A stretch of DNA of 64,000 nt from Zizania palustris (lineage: Eukaryota > Streptophyta > Magnoliopsida > Poales > Poaceae). The notes below the pieces were generated by a model. That model ran no database searches and was not told the origin of the DNA. It worked only from the letters and a program-made list of their open reading frames with translations. Where the stretch lies: positions 90,055,023 to 90,119,022 of the forward strand of contig JAAALK010000289.1 of assembly GCA_019279435.1 (NCBI GenBank), given 5' to 3'. Position 1 is the stretch's first letter. The number at the start of each line of letters is the position of its first letter. Shown here one piece after another: positions 46,310 to 57,828 of the stretch. The position numbers and the translations under genes are program-made.

Positions 46310-47600
46310 CTATTTTGAAAGGGCCTTCCCAACTAGGTGACCATTTACCAAACTTGGGACTCTAGTGCCTAAGGGTAAAATCATCTTCCAAACCAAGTCA
46401 CCTACTTGAAACGATTTTGGTTTAACCTTCTTATTGTAGGCTTTAGCTACTCTCCTCTTGTCTATTTCTATGGCTTCTAAAGCCCTCAATCTCTTAACGG
46501 TCACTTCTTACAGGTTGTCTTTCAAAAAATTCTCATACTCGTTGACCGATAAGCCATCTTGTTTTAACACTCTTAAAGAGCCAATATCTACTTCTATAGG
46601 TAGAACGGCTTCTTGTCCATATACCAACTCATATGGACTAACTTTGGTAGCACCGTGCTTTGCAATTCTACAATCCCATAGCGCCTCGGAGAGCACTTCA
46701 TGCCACCTTTTAGGGAACTCTTCAATCTTCTTCTTAATGAGTTTAATCACGGTTTTATTACTAGACTTAGTCTGACCATTGGCCTGAGCATAGTAGGGCG
46801 AGGAGTTTATCAACTTAATACCATAATATTCGGTGAAGTCCCTCACTTATTTAGAAACAAATGAGCTACCTTGATCTGTAGTGAGAGTCTGAGGAATGCC
46901 AAATCTATGTATGATGTACTTCAAGATAAAGTCAAGTACCTCGTTGTGAGTCATGTTCTTGAGAGGCACGGCCTCGGTCCACTTGGTGAAGTAATCTGTC
47001 GCCATCAACACGAATCGATGCCCTTTTGAGGAAGGAGGGTGAATTTGGCCGATGAAGTCTAAACCCCAACCTCAGTCATAGTCGGCTAGTAGAAACCCGC
47101 TCTTTTAAGCATCCAACTCATTTTTTAGGCCGACTGATGAGTGCCACAAAGCCCTTCATGGACTTCTCCTGTAGCCACCTAGGATCGTTCGTGGTCTAGA
47201 CACTTTAATAGTACTCCGTCAATGGTTCGGCGATACAGCGTGTCGTCTATCAACACAAATTTAAACGCTTGTCACCGAACCTTCCGATCAACCCTTTGGC
47301 TAGGGTCTCTCAAATACTGGACGATTGGAATTCTCCAATCGCCCTTATGGGCTTCGGAGGGTTTCACTAGCTCACTCCCTGAAAAAGTATCCAGGCTACT
47401 GATTTTGGGGTGCCCCTCGAGCCCTTCCTGCTTCTGCCGAAGCCTGGCTGAACTGGCCATGCGAAGTGCACGAGGCCGAAGCCTCCTGCCGGAGGGTCCG
47501 GACTCCTGGAAGCCCTCGTTGTCCCAGGGACTCCGGCTCGTGGGCTCTGGCGTGCCAGACTCTTCAGTGGGTGGAGCACTCCAGTCTCAGGACCTCGGCA
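46310..47600 (-). pseudogene. Integrase of B
   Basis: The N-terminal approach DWRIPIVQYLRDP…RRTIDG lies at 47345-47215. The zinc domain and first part of the core (47200-46850) are broken by many stops and frameshifts. A good frame at 46846-46508 has YYGIKLINSSPYYAQANGQTKSSNKTV. The catalytic Glu expected after ANGQ is Lys (codon 46768-46766). The C-terminal block LWDCRIAKHGATKVSPYELVYGQEAVLP and tail RVAKAYNKKVKPKSFQVGDLVW follow. The stretch 47470-47660 between RNase H and integrase is GC-rich, has no homologous domain and may be a variable spacer. Confidence 0.82.
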
Positions 47601-47660
47601 TGCGGTAGCCTCCGGCCGCTGGAGGGGTCCGTCCCAGAGGGTGCGCCTGTCCGAAGCCAC

Positions 47661-48861
47661 TGGCTTCGGCAGTGAGACCAAACATCGGCTTCTCCCGTAT
47701 AGAAAATTTTCCTCTCCTGACTTTGTAACCAGATGCTTGTTGAGCCAAATCATTTGCAACTGAATTGGCCTCTCTTGACACATGAGAAATTTTGAAGTCA
47801 TCAAAAGTAGCAACTATGTCTAAGCACTTATCCAAGTAGCTGTTTAGCAATCCATTAAAACATTGAGCACTCTTAGCCACTTGTTGCACTACTAAAAGGG
47901 AATCACCATTCGCATGAACATGTTTGACACCTATGGATTCTAACAATTCAATCCCTAGCAGTAAAACCTTGCATTCAGCTTGGTTATTAGTAGAAGGAGA
48001 CTCTAAACGAGCCGAGGTCTCAAAGTGTACTCCGCTAGGAGATATGAGAACCACCCCAATACCCTGGCCATTCTTGCAAGCTGAACCATCAAAGTAAAGT
48101 TTCCACGGTGTTACCTCAATCAAAGCAACATTGTCGCTCCAACTGACGTCTATGTGGTGATCAACTATAAAGTTGGCTACGATCTGGCCTTTCATAGCTC
48201 TTAGGGGTTCATAGGCCAAATCATATTCAATCAAAGTGTAAGCCCACTTTCCGATTCTTCCACTTAGAATCGGCTTTTGCAACATGTGTTTTATAACATC
48301 GGTTTGACAAACGACAACACATGTAGTAGGGAGAAGATAATGGCGCAATTTGGTACATGCGTAGTAAATTGACAAACACAAACGTTCCACAAACGCGTAC
48401 CTGGTTTCGGCGTCTAGTAGGCGGCGGCTCAAGAATATGATGATGTACTCTTTTCCTTCTACCTCCTAGGTTAGCACGGCCCCGATCACGCTATCTTTAG
48501 CAGCGATGTACAACCGAAACGGAATTCCGCCTTTGGGTGCTCTCACCACGGGCGGTGATGACAAGCATTCCTTGATTTTCTCAAAAGCGCTTTGCTGGCT
48601 TGTCCCCCAAGTGAACTCGGCCTCATTCTTTAGCCGGAGTATGGGGACAAAGGCATCAATCTTGCCAGACAAATTAGATATGAAGCAACGCAAATAATTC
48701 GTCCTGCCTAGCAACTTTTGTACATCTCTTTTGCATGTTGGTGTTGTAACGTTTCTAATTTTCTCAAGCCTCTTGGGATCAATCTCTATGCCTCTCTCAT
48801 GAATAATGAAACCTAAGAACTTACCCGCCGACACGCCAAAAGCACATTTGAGTGGGTTCAT
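47661..48861 (-). pseudogene. RT C-terminus and two RNase H domains of B
   Basis: 48861-48466 is the RT thumb and first RNase H start (NPLKCAFGVSAGKFLGFIIHERGIE…FRLYIAAKDSVIGAVL). A TAG at 48468-48466 precedes the rest of the degenerate gypsy RNase H (RRLLDAETRY, KLRHYLLPTTCVVVCQTD). A second, complete RNase H follows: LYFDGSACKNGQGIG, STNNQAECKVLLLG, HANGDSLLVVQQ and REANSVANDLAQQA, with the D-E-D-D pattern. Two RNase H domains in tandem are the mark of the Tat lineage. Confidence 0.9.
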
Positions 48862-49823
48862 TTTTAAACCATACTACCGCATCCTATCAAAAGCAACTTT
48901 CAAATCGGCTAAATGGTTTCCCATAGCTTCCGATTTGACTACGACATCATCAATGTAAACTTCTAAAATAACCCCTAGCAAGTCATGAAAGATCAAGTTC
49001 ATAGCACGCTGATAGTGGTGCCATCATTTTTCAAACCAAAAGTCATAACGACCAACTCGAATAAACCGACAAAACCAGGGCATCGAAAGGCTGTCTTGTA
49101 GACGTCCTCTTCAGTGATAAAGATTTGATTATAACCAGCATTGCCATCAATAAAGCTTAGTACCATGTGTCCTGAAGCATCGTTAATTAGCATGTCGGCT
49201 ATCGACATTGGATACTCGTCCTTCGGAGTGGCCTTGTTCAGATCCCTGAAATCAATACATACTCGTATCTTGCCGCTCCCTTTCTTCTCTACAGGCACAA
49301 TGTTAGCGACCCATTCTGCGTACCTGCATGGCCTAATAAATCCAGCTTTGAGCAGTCGCTCTACTTCTTCTTTAACTCGGTCATAGACGGCCGAGTTAAA
49401 GCGACGAGGAGGCTGTTTATAAGGCCTAAATCCAGACTTGATAGGTAGCTGATGATCCACGAGCTCACGGCTTAGTCCCGACATCTCGCTATACTCCCAT
49501 GCGAAACAATCGACATACGACCAAAGCAACTTCATTACTTCGGCCTTTTCATCAGGCTGCAAATGTTGGTTTACAAAAGTCGGCCTCGGGATGCTACCAT
49601 CACCTATGTCAACTTCTTCTAAGGGGTCGGCTGACGCAAAACCTTGTCCTAATTTCTCTACTTCGCTAAAGTCCTCGATGGCCTCAGCAATACCGTCTTT
49701 ATTAGACTGATACTGCTCTACACGAGACTTTAGCCAATCTAGATTACTCTTGCTAGACATGACTACTAATACAAAAATAGCCGTGCTACACCAGCCGGCT
49801 TTACAGACACTGGTACAAAACAT
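48862..49823 (-). pseudogene. Reverse transcriptase of B
   Basis: The frame holds EEVERLLKAGFIRPCRYAEWVAN, IRVCIDFRDLNKATPKDEYPM, LSFIDGNAGYNQI and MTFGLKN, then breaks near 48999 by frameshift. The catalytic block EVYIDDVVVKS is in the next frame (about 48960-48930), both Asp intact. The upstream segment VEKLGQGFASADPLEEVD (about 49680-49610) is where the deletion in X begins. A TAG lies near 48883. Confidence 0.88.
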
Positions 49824-49861
49824 CCTCCGGACACGCTAACAAAATCGTAATCCGAAAGATC

Positions 49862-50551
49862 TCAACCTGACAGACACTCTACCTTGGTATGAACGGCGTC
49901 AACTGATACATCGTCCAATGCCACTTGGGCTGAAGTATCTACGGGAATGACTTCTACTTCATCGCCGTCCCACTGAATTAGGCACTGGTGCAGAGTAGAA
50001 GGAATGCAACAATTCACGTGAATCCAGTCGCGCCCAAGCAGCACGCTGTAGTTACCTTGTACATCGACGATGAAAAATGTTGTTGGCAATGTCTTGTTGC
50101 CCACTATCAACTCCATGGAGAGCACGCCCTTGGCCTCAGAACTCTCGCCGTTGAAACCGTTGAGCATCAAGTTAGTCTTCTTCGGATCATCCTCGTCCCT
50201 GCCAATTTTCTTCAACAGTGAGTAGGGCATTAAGTTAACAGTGGCGCTGCTGTCAACCAGCATCCAGGAAATCGGCTTTCCGTCAATGTGACCTCTGACG
50301 TAGAGAGGCTTTAGATGGCGAGCGGAGTCCTCGGGCTTCCCAAAAATAGCGTTGCGTGGGCCGAGGTTCAATTGAGCGACCTCGACCTTGTCCTGTGGTA
50401 AGGCAAACTCGGTGGGCAGCGTGACGAAATTGATGTCCACTACATAGGGTGCAGGCCCCTCGGAGACAGGCGAGTAGTCGTCGTCGAGCATATCGTCGTC
50501 GTCATCATCGCTCGGCCTAGGAGCTGGGTTGGTCATCTCAACTGGCTTCAT
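49862..50551 (-). pseudogene. Retropepsin-like protease of B
   Basis: Active site ISWMLVDSSATVNLMPYS keeps the Asp and is followed by a hydrophobic strand; NYSVLLGRDWIHVNCCIPSTLHQC closes the domain. An Asp/Glu/Ser run precedes it (DDDDDDMLDDDYSP). The X copy (6912-7778) is collinear but has lost the Asp and the Trp codon. The frame ends at TGA near 49862. Confidence 0.85.
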
Positions 50552-50591
50552 CCTCCATACATGTCTTGTAGTCGGTCAAGGGTAGATTTCT

Positions 50592-52056
50592 TCAAAGATA
50601 GCGTCGCGCTCGTCCTCGGCCTTCTTCTCGCGCATCTCCTGTGCCCGTAGTCATTGTAGATGACTCTTGTGATTTGGACATGCCTGGAGGTGCCCAAGAT
50701 GGTTGTGGCTTGGTGTCAGGTGCCGCTGCTTGGTTCATGTCGACTCTAGCTGAAGTGGTACTACCTACCTCGGCCTCACGCACTCTGTGTTCAGAGGAGC
50801 CTTCGTTGTGGACTCCGGCAATCGGACCGGCCTCGTTCGGCCGATTGGACCAAACTCCGACGCGGGCTTCCGCCGAAGCATGGGACTTACCTCCATTAGA
50901 CTTCGGCGAAGGGGCCTTTGGGATTGGGACTTCCTGAGACCCTATTCTGACTGTGATAGCTCCGGACTCCATGTCCTCGGCCTCTTCACGCATGTATTCT
51001 CCGACTTCGTTCTGCACGGGCCGATTCGGAGGTACCACGGACAACGTGTGGATGATGCCTCCCTCCGCTGCGTCTGTTTGTCCTTACCATTCATAATACT
51101 CTGAAGGAAAACAAGGCATAGCGTTAAGTTGAGGGTACTCCGGCTGTGATACGTACGGAACCCACGGAGTCCCCGCCTAGTTGTACGGTGGAGGCATCGG
51201 TGGCTCTAGTGGCTTTGCCCACTGTGAGCCAAACCTGTTACCCGAAGGGGGGTTCGGTAGAGTCAACGGTGTCTCGGACCATATCGGTGAGGGGTCCTAC
51301 AAGGCCAGAGGTACGTTCGGCCAGTGCGGGCCGAAGCCACCTGTCGAAGGGTTCGTCCAGAGTGGTGCGGGGTTAGGCCATTGAGGACCGAACTCGCTCC
51401 GTATGGGGTTCAGCCACTAGGGTCCGAAGCTACTATACGGGGGGGGTCGGCCATTGAGGTCTGAAGCCACCGTATGGAGTGTTAGGCCACTGTGGCCCGA
51501 AGTCCCCATGCGGAGGGTCCGACCATTGTGGTTCAAAACCATCACGAGGGCTCGACCACTGTGGTTCGAAGCCACCCTCCGAATGCCTCGGGCCCTTCGG
51601 CTGACTTAGTTTCTTAGCGCGGGGGCATGTTTCCTTGGCTTTCCTTTGATGCTTGTTCAAAAACATCTTGTATGTTACCTTCGGCCTCTTGCGAGCCTTA
51701 GCCGAATGGCTACTGCTGTTTTGTTTCCACACTCCCACCTCGGGGTTCTTAGGTATGAGTGTGTGCATTCGTGGTTCTCCAACAATTATTGCCTTCCCTC
51801 TAATTGACTCGGCCTATTCTGGCCGAATCAACACCTTCTTCTCGCCGAGTTTGACGGCGTTGACGGGGAAAGGATCTTTGTCCATATTCATCTTTGGGTT
51901 GTGATCTATTTTCAATTGTCCTTCTTCTATGGCCGATTGAACCTGTCGTTGAAAAACATTGCAGTCGTTAGTATTATGTGAATGCGAGTCATGCCACTTA
52001 CAGTATGGATGTTTCTTCAACACATTGGTAGATGAAATGACTTGGTCTTTAGGCAA
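50592..52056 (-). pseudogene. Gag-protease linker of B with Phe-x-Pro-Gln-Trp repeats
   Basis: Frames at 52056-51814 (KWHDSHSHNTNDCNVFQRQVQSAI, a Cys/His-containing block with the sense of a zinc knuckle), 51768-51433 (Lys-rich, then five degenerate units like GGFEPQWSxPPHG) and 51044-50592 (charged, low complexity). Breaks by frameshift and stop separate them. X has the same order at 7794-9094. Confidence 0.7.
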
Positions 52057-52199
52057 CCTGAGAAGCTGGTTCTTTAAGAGAAAATCAAATATTTATCATA
52101 CTTAGTTATATCAAATGAGTACTTGACCTCACTAGGCCGATTCTTCGTGGGAGACGGTCGCATTTTGGAGCAAGTGATAGGTTTACTTTTAGCGTTCCA

Positions 52200-53690
52200 A
52201 ACCTATTCGGTCGCGTACATGTCGGCCAAATCCTCCTCTTCTGACTCCTCCTCGTCGGAGTGTTCCATGACCTGGATTTCAGCCCTAGGCTTGTTAAACA
52301 TCTTAATAAACTTTTTATCTTTGGCTCGGCCTTCCTGGACCAGAGCCTGCTACAAGACTTGGCTAACCTCTAAAAAGTTCTGGTTGTCTAATCTTTTTTT
52401 AATCTCAGAACGCAACCCATTAAAAGCTAGTTCCACTAAATCCCTTTCTGAAATATTATGGCTGAAACATCGATTTCTAATATCCCTAAAACGCTTGATG
52501 TACTCGGAGACGTTCTCGTTAGATTTCTGCCTAACCGATGTCAAGTGTGAAAGCCTAAGTTCTGTTTCACTCGTGTAAAAGTAGTCATGGAATTTTTGTT
52601 CCAATTCATCCCATGTCTAAACGGAGTTCGGCGGGAGCGCCGAAAACCAAGTGAAAGGGGTGCCGGATAGCGAGAGAGAGAACAGTCTAATTTTTAGAGC
52701 GTCTGTCCCGCTAGCTTCTCCACATTGTGCTAAAAATTGACTAACATGCTCTAGTGTGGTTTTGCTACCCTCGCCATCGAACATAGTGAATTCGGGGATC
52801 CTATAGACGCGGGGGTAGGGTATTGTATCGAAATGATCAGGATATGGCTTACGGTAAACCCTAACCCGACCCTTAGGCACGAAGCCGGCGCATTCTCTAA
52901 ATAGTGCGTGGATTCGCTCCTCTAGGTCATCTTGGCCTGCTTCCTGTGCGCGTCTCTCGTGCGGGGCCGTGACACGCGGCGGGATATCGGCGTGTCGGCC
53001 ATGGGCATCTTCCCTACACGCTAGTTGTATGACGTGCTCGAGCCCAGGTGCCTGTGCATGTGGCGCGGGCAGCGCGGGTAGGACTGGTATCGGCGAAGGT
53101 GGTGGTGGTGTGTGGTACGTGGTGCTAACTTGGCTGTAAGTGTAATGGCTAGTCTCGGCCATGGCTGTTGAGGCTGGAGACGTAACGGTCTTGCAAGTGC
53201 TACCGTCAGTTCTGTTGTACACATTATTCACCGGAGGTGCACTAGCAATAGGGACTAGTGGTACAACCTCAATAAAGCTGAACCTTCTAAGAGTCACCTC
53301 TACTTGGGCGCTAACTGCCGAATCCAAATGGTTGGCTAGCGAAGCGCTGACGACCTGATCTACTGATGCGGCTATTTTTTGCTCAATCTCTAAAGAAGAT
53401 AAACGAGGTGATACGGGTGTTACCTAGATCCGAGCAAGGTCAAGGGTGATGATGTCGCGCTTGATGAAGCATGCGCGTGTCTTGACGTAGCCCCCAAGCA
53501 TCATGTCTTGGAGTGCTTTCAACTTTGCCTCGATCTCTGCTCGGTCTTCAGCGTGAATATCTTCAAGAGTAGGTGTTAGGATGTTGCGGTTGTCGATATG
53601 CACGCCTCCTACGGTGTCCATCGGTGGTGTAGACGTAGTAGTCATTGTAGATGTACCGGTGGACAATGTAGACGTTCCTGTAATGTTGGC
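52200..53690 (-). pseudogene. Gag of B
   Basis: N-terminal part 53690-53424 aligns with X gag, but where X has the probable start Met (NMTGTST), B reads NITGTST, so the initiation codon appears lost. The capsid-like core is open at 53327-52617: GRVRVYRKPYPDHFDTIPYPRVYRIPEFTMFDG, LEHVSQFLAQCG, and PFTWFSALPPNSV, then TAG at 52619-52617 where X has Gln (NSVQTW). It continues with QKFHDYFYTSETELRLSHL, SEYIKRFRDIRNRCF, and the ERDLVELAFNGLRSEI helix block to 52350, and ends acidic (SDEEESEEED). These are the retrotrans_gag features. Confidence 0.87.
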
Positions 53691-53702
53691 GTAGCTTTTC
53701 CC

Positions 53703-53718
53703 AGCGGAGTCACCAAAA
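53703..53718 (-). other. Primer binding site of B
   Basis: Minus strand TGGTGACTCCGCTGGG, a few bases inside the 5' LTR, as in X. Confidence 0.7.
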
Positions 53719-53722
53719 AGTG

Positions 53723-55022
53723 TGTTGACACGAAAACGTGCCCTTGCACTTGGGTCAGTTCGATGATCCAAAAGTGTGCGGATACTTAGGGACAAGCCTA
53801 AGCGTAACACAACACTGATGTCGCGTTCCGACTACCCTCAGCCGTTCTAAGGAGGGTGGAGTCGCCAGACAATCAGATCACACATAAATAATCCAATTAG
53901 CCGAAAGAAATAGATTAAACAGAATAAATCAGCAAACCAGTCGGAGCCTGTCTGCTTCGAGGTATAATGCGAAGGGGTCGCCGAAGTGTACCTTCGGCGT
54001 CTGGTGCGAAGTGTCCCGCCGAAGGGTACCTTCGGCGTTCAGACTGATCTGGCCGAAGATGAACTCCGAACGGATCTGGACGTGACAATCACCTCCGAAC
54101 AGCGGAGTTCGGTGTGAAGTCTCTCATACAGTAAGGTACAGAATAATGACTTAAACGCAACGCGCAGGCGTGACTTTGTCCAGAGCGGAGTACGAGCGTG
54201 GCGAAGCCTGTTGTGATGAAGCCTGCTGACGAAGCGTGCGGTCGAAGCAACAGTCTCGCCAAAGGGTGTTCTAGCAACCTCCGAAACCGAACATGGAAAC
54301 CTGCAACAGAGTGGATTCGAAGTACCAATTCGGCCTGAGGACCGAATTCTGCTAAGTGTTGCACTAGTGGCGAAGGTAGCAATCTGTTACACAGATTAGC
54401 GAATACTTCACAGGCGAAGTAACAAGGGGATAGCAATCTATTATGTAGATTAACGGATACTTCACAGGCTAAGTAACAAGGCGATAGCAATCTATTACGT
54501 AGATTAACGGATACTTTATAAGCGAAGTAACAAGGATTACCACTGTTCCGAAGTGGCTATCGGAGGGCTTCCAGGCAAACCCACGAAGAGTACAGAAGAG
54601 TAAAGGTAAAGTAAATGCAATTCAAAGCTAGGGCTTTGTGGTTGATTTGTGTTGGGGGGCCTATGAACTGGCTTCGCCTCTGTATTTATAGGGGCTAGAC
54701 CTCTAATCTAATCTACTATAATTCGGTTGAATAGAGATAAACACTTAGCCAGAATTGGGTCCAACTCTATCTCTGTCCGAAGTGGGCCTTCGGCTAGGCC
54801 CGTCAAAGCCTGTTCCTCAGGCCGAAGCTTCGGCGCCGTGGGCCTCCGAAGGCCTCCTGGCCGAAGGCTGTGGGCTGGCTGGAAGCTTCCAAAGCCCGTA
54901 GCTCAATGGTCCTTCGGCCCTATAGGGCTTCAGCCTGACCCGGGACATGTGTATTTTGGCCCAAATTACCAAAATTGACATTTTAATAATCTTAACCATT
55001 GATGCCATTTGTGCTATAAACG
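53723..55022 (-). repeat. 5' LTR of B (1,300 bp)
   Basis: Starts TGTTGACACG on the plus strand. Substitutions and indels distinguish it from the 3' LTR copy, including loss of about 38 bp near 54290. It shares the multiplied GTTACGCAGATTAGCG-type unit (54387-54535). Confidence 0.9.
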
Positions 55023-55667
55023 CCCCTTCGGTATTTCCTTCACGGCGAGAACACCTATCAAGTCCCAAGTCATAGCTGACTTTGTGACCGAGTGGACTCC
55101 ATCCGCAGTTTGGGCTTCGGAAGAAACCTCCAAAGGTCTGTGGACAATTTTTTCTGATGGAGCCCATTAGGCATCTGTGCCGGAGCTGGAGCTGTGATAA
55201 TATCGCCATCAAGGTAGAATGCTATGTATTCTGCGAGGCTCAACTTTAAGACCACCAACAATATCACAGAGTACGAAGGGATCCTGCTAGGCCTCCGAAA
55301 GGCAAGGGCACTTGGAGCAGCAAGGATTATAATAAAAACAGATTCCCAAGTCATCGCAGTGCATGTTGACAAGAGCTTTCAAGCCAGGAATCCGCATCTT
55401 ACAAAGTATTTACAAGAAATCTGCAAGACCAAAGCAATGTTTAAAGGATTTTCTGTTCGAAGCATCCCCAGAGCAGATAATCAACTTGTAGATATTCTAG
55501 CGAAGGTTGCAGCCAGAGCATTAGACGTCCCGGAGGGCGCTTTCTACGAAGAACTCATCAAGCCTACGGTACATAAACTACCCTACGCAGAAGTCCTTTG
55601 TATCCTAGTCGCCGATTGGCGAACTCCGATAATGGATGTTTTGCAAAATAGCGCAATCTCGTCATAA
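55023..55667 (+). pseudogene. Second RNase H of C
   Basis: Resumes the frame cut at 44764. After VIADFVTEWTPS the second, Tat-specific RNase H follows: WTIFSDGAH, then a TAG (about 55166-55168) and a frameshift near 55190. It continues GAGAVIISPS, then in the frame from 55224 TNNITEYEGILLGLRKAR, IIKTDSQVIAVHV, and RSIPRADNQLVDILAKVA. The D-E-D-D set is present though in two frames. The frame ends at TAA 55665-55667. Confidence 0.88.
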
Positions 55668-56827
55668 GGTCTGTATTTCCGAAGACTCCAAGCAAGGGCT
55701 CGAAATTACGAGCTTCTCAACGGAATATTGTACAAAGCTGGAGTTTGTTCTCCCCTAATCTGGTGCATCTCACAACCCGAAGGTCAAGATATACTTCGGG
55801 AGATTCACAAAGGCTTATGCGACAGCCATCTAGCCCCTTGTGCTCTAGTGGGAAAGACACTTCGACAGGGGCTCTATTGGCCAATAATTGTAAGAGATGC
55901 AGAAGAGTTGGTTCGAACCTGCCAAGGGTGCTAGTGGATGGGTAGGCGGAGCCATCGTCCACCGTCACCTCTTCAAGTTATTGCTTCGGTATGGCCAATG
56001 GCGCGATGGGGAATGGATCTCATCGGCCCTTTTCCAATGGCAAAAGGCAGCTTGAAGTTTTTGGTGGTAGCAATCAAATATTTTTATAAATGGGTCGAAG
56101 CTGAACCCCTAACCACTATCACCTCAAGAAATGTGCAAAAATTCTTTTGGCAAAATATCATATGCAGGTTCAGAGTGCCTAAAGAGTTAATTGTTGATAA
56201 TGACACTCAATTCGAAGCTGAGCTCTTTAAAGAGTTTTGCGAAGGCCTGGGCATCAAGTTATGCTTCGCAGCTGTTCGCCACCCCCAATCCAATGGAGCC
56301 GTCAAGCACGCAAATGGAAATATTCTTTCTGGTTTCAATCGAAGGTTTGTCGGGTTAGCTAAGGGGCTGTGGACCGAAGAGCCCCCTAAGATTTTATGGT
56401 CCATTCGGACCACTCAAGCTAGGTCCACAAGCTTCACCCCATTTAGGTTGTTATTCAGAGACGAGACCATGACTCCTACAGACCTTAAAGGTGGATCCCT
56501 TTGTGTAATGGAGCCTAGGAATGATGATGAAAGAAGCACTTTGGTGGACTTGTCAAAAGAGACAAGGCTTCGAGCTGTCGCCAATCTGACGAAGTATCAA
56601 GACCAAATGAAGGCATGGTATGACCCAAAGATAAAAGTGAATGAGCTTAGACCAGGTCATTTGGTGTTGCGAAGTGTAATAGCCCCGGGGAAGCTAGGAA
56701 AAAATGGGAAGGACCATATATTATCCTACGCTCAGGGCACCCCGGATCGTTTAAGTTAGCTAATTTAGAAGCGGAAGAGTTGAAGCATGCATGGCATGCG
56801 GAGCACCTAAAACGTTATTATGCTTAG
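55668..56827 (+). pseudogene. Integrase of C
   Basis: Zinc domain ILREIHKGLCDSHLA…ELVRTCQGC (55790-55930), where a TAG follows the last Cys. Core: RWGMDLIGPFPMAKG (first Asp), ELIVDNDTQFEAELF (second Asp), and HPQSNGAVKHANGNIL, where the expected Glu is Lys (AAG 56304-56306) and the next Arg is His. Both changes are G to A at a CpG position on the sense strand. The C-terminal part runs to LVLRSVIAPGKLGKNGK, shifts frame near 56730, and ends KHAWHAEHLKRYYA at TAG 56825-56827. Confidence 0.88.
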
Positions 56828-57014
56828 GGGCTCCTTGTAATCAATTGTAAAAGTACCTTTCTAAGTTAAATAAAGATGGAGGTTCGAATTATGCTTACTC
56901 TTAAAATATTCCTTCTACCTGGTGGATGCATGAGAGGAACGGAGATGATTGCGGAGGTAAGCATCTTTCTTCGGAACCTAGCAAATGGCCTTTGAACCAT
57001 CGGTTCAAGGATTC
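56828..57014 (+). other. Start of the 3' untranslated part of C
   Basis: Short noncoding stretch after integrase, A/T-rich. Nothing recognised apart from a partial resemblance to the following tandem unit near 56985-57014. Confidence 0.5.
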
Positions 57015-57510
57015 TGTAAAAGAGCCGAAGGTGGCCAAACCCTACGGATTCTAGGCTCCGGCTTGTTAGGATCTGTAGAAGAGTCTAAGGACTTTAAAAG
57101 AATAGATTTCCAGCCTCTGGGTTCGAAGTATCTGTAAAAGAGCTGTAGGTGGCCACCCTATGGATTCCAGGATCTGGCTTGTTAGGATCCGTAGAAGAGT
57201 CTAAGGACTTTAAAAGAACAGATTTCCGGCCTCCGGGTTCGAAGTATCTGTAAAAGAGCCATAGGTGGCCAGCCTACGGATTCCAAGCTCCGACTTGTTA
57301 GGATCCGTAGAAGATTCTAAGGACTTTAAAAGAGCAGATTTCCGGCCTCCGGGTTCGAAGTATCTGTAAAAGAGTCGTAGGTGACCAACCTACGGATTCC
57401 AAACTCTGGCTTGTTAGGATCCGTAGAAGAGTCTAAAGACTTTAAAAGAGTAGATTTCCGGCCTCCGGGTTCGAAGCATCTGTAAAAGAGTTGTAGGCGA
57501 CCAAGAAATA
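57015..57510 (+). repeat. Tandem repeats, four units of 116-118 bp plus a partial
   Basis: Units start with TGTAAAAGAG at 57015, 57133, 57249, 57365 and 57481 (partial, breaking off near 57505). Each contains TTGTTAGGATC, AGAAGAGTCTAAGGACTTT and CCGGCCTCCGGGTTCGAAG in this order. Units 2-4 are exactly 116 bp long, and the first is 118. Tandem repeats between integrase and 3' LTR are described for plant Tat/Ogre elements and can seed satellites. Confidence 0.93.
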
Positions 57511-57828
57511 AGGTTTTAAGGCTCCGACCCAATGAAACACTTTTTAAAGTCCTAAGCGACTGGTATCGGAGCTTGCAAGTATAAACTTAGTTCTGAAGTT
57601 ATAAACATTACAATACGAACATATAGTTCGAAGAACTCTATGAAAGAGTAAAATATGATTACCAAGTGTTATCTGAAGCATCAGGTTGTTATATAAATCA
57701 TTGTGTCCGACGGGCCCTATCGCAATGCGTACGGTCCCCAACCCACAAGGAGGGGCAGGGGAATAAGGAATAATCAAGTGATGCTTCCAAAATAGGTTAT
57801 ATTAATCGGGTAATCATATTGCATTACA
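57511..57828. other. Noncoding spacer between tandem repeats and antisense gene
   Basis: About 320 bp with no frame or repeat that I can assign. It would contain the terminator regions of two converging transcripts: the sense gag-pol RNA and the antisense gene. No specific signal was recognised. Confidence 0.5.

Larger units (their letters stand above)
44765..55022 (-). mobile_element. Element B: Tat-like gypsy retrotransposon, long relative of X
   Basis: LTRs at 44765-46103 (3' LTR) and 53723-55022 (5' LTR). The TSD is GCCCC or CCCCT: the six bases GCCCCT flank both sides (44760-44765 and 55022-55027), so the exact cut is ambiguous by one base. The C frame reads in register from AP (44764) to FGISFTAR (55027) when B is set aside. 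Minus-strand order: primer site, gag, linker with repeats, protease, RT, RNase H remnant, second RNase H, integrase. Both LTR termini have small changes (TATTGA for TGTTGA; ATAAAC for ATCAACA). Confidence 0.92.

Noticed and set aside
57015..57510. CRISPR-like array
   Set aside because: The repeats are contiguous 116-bp units without spacers, in a plant retrotransposon.
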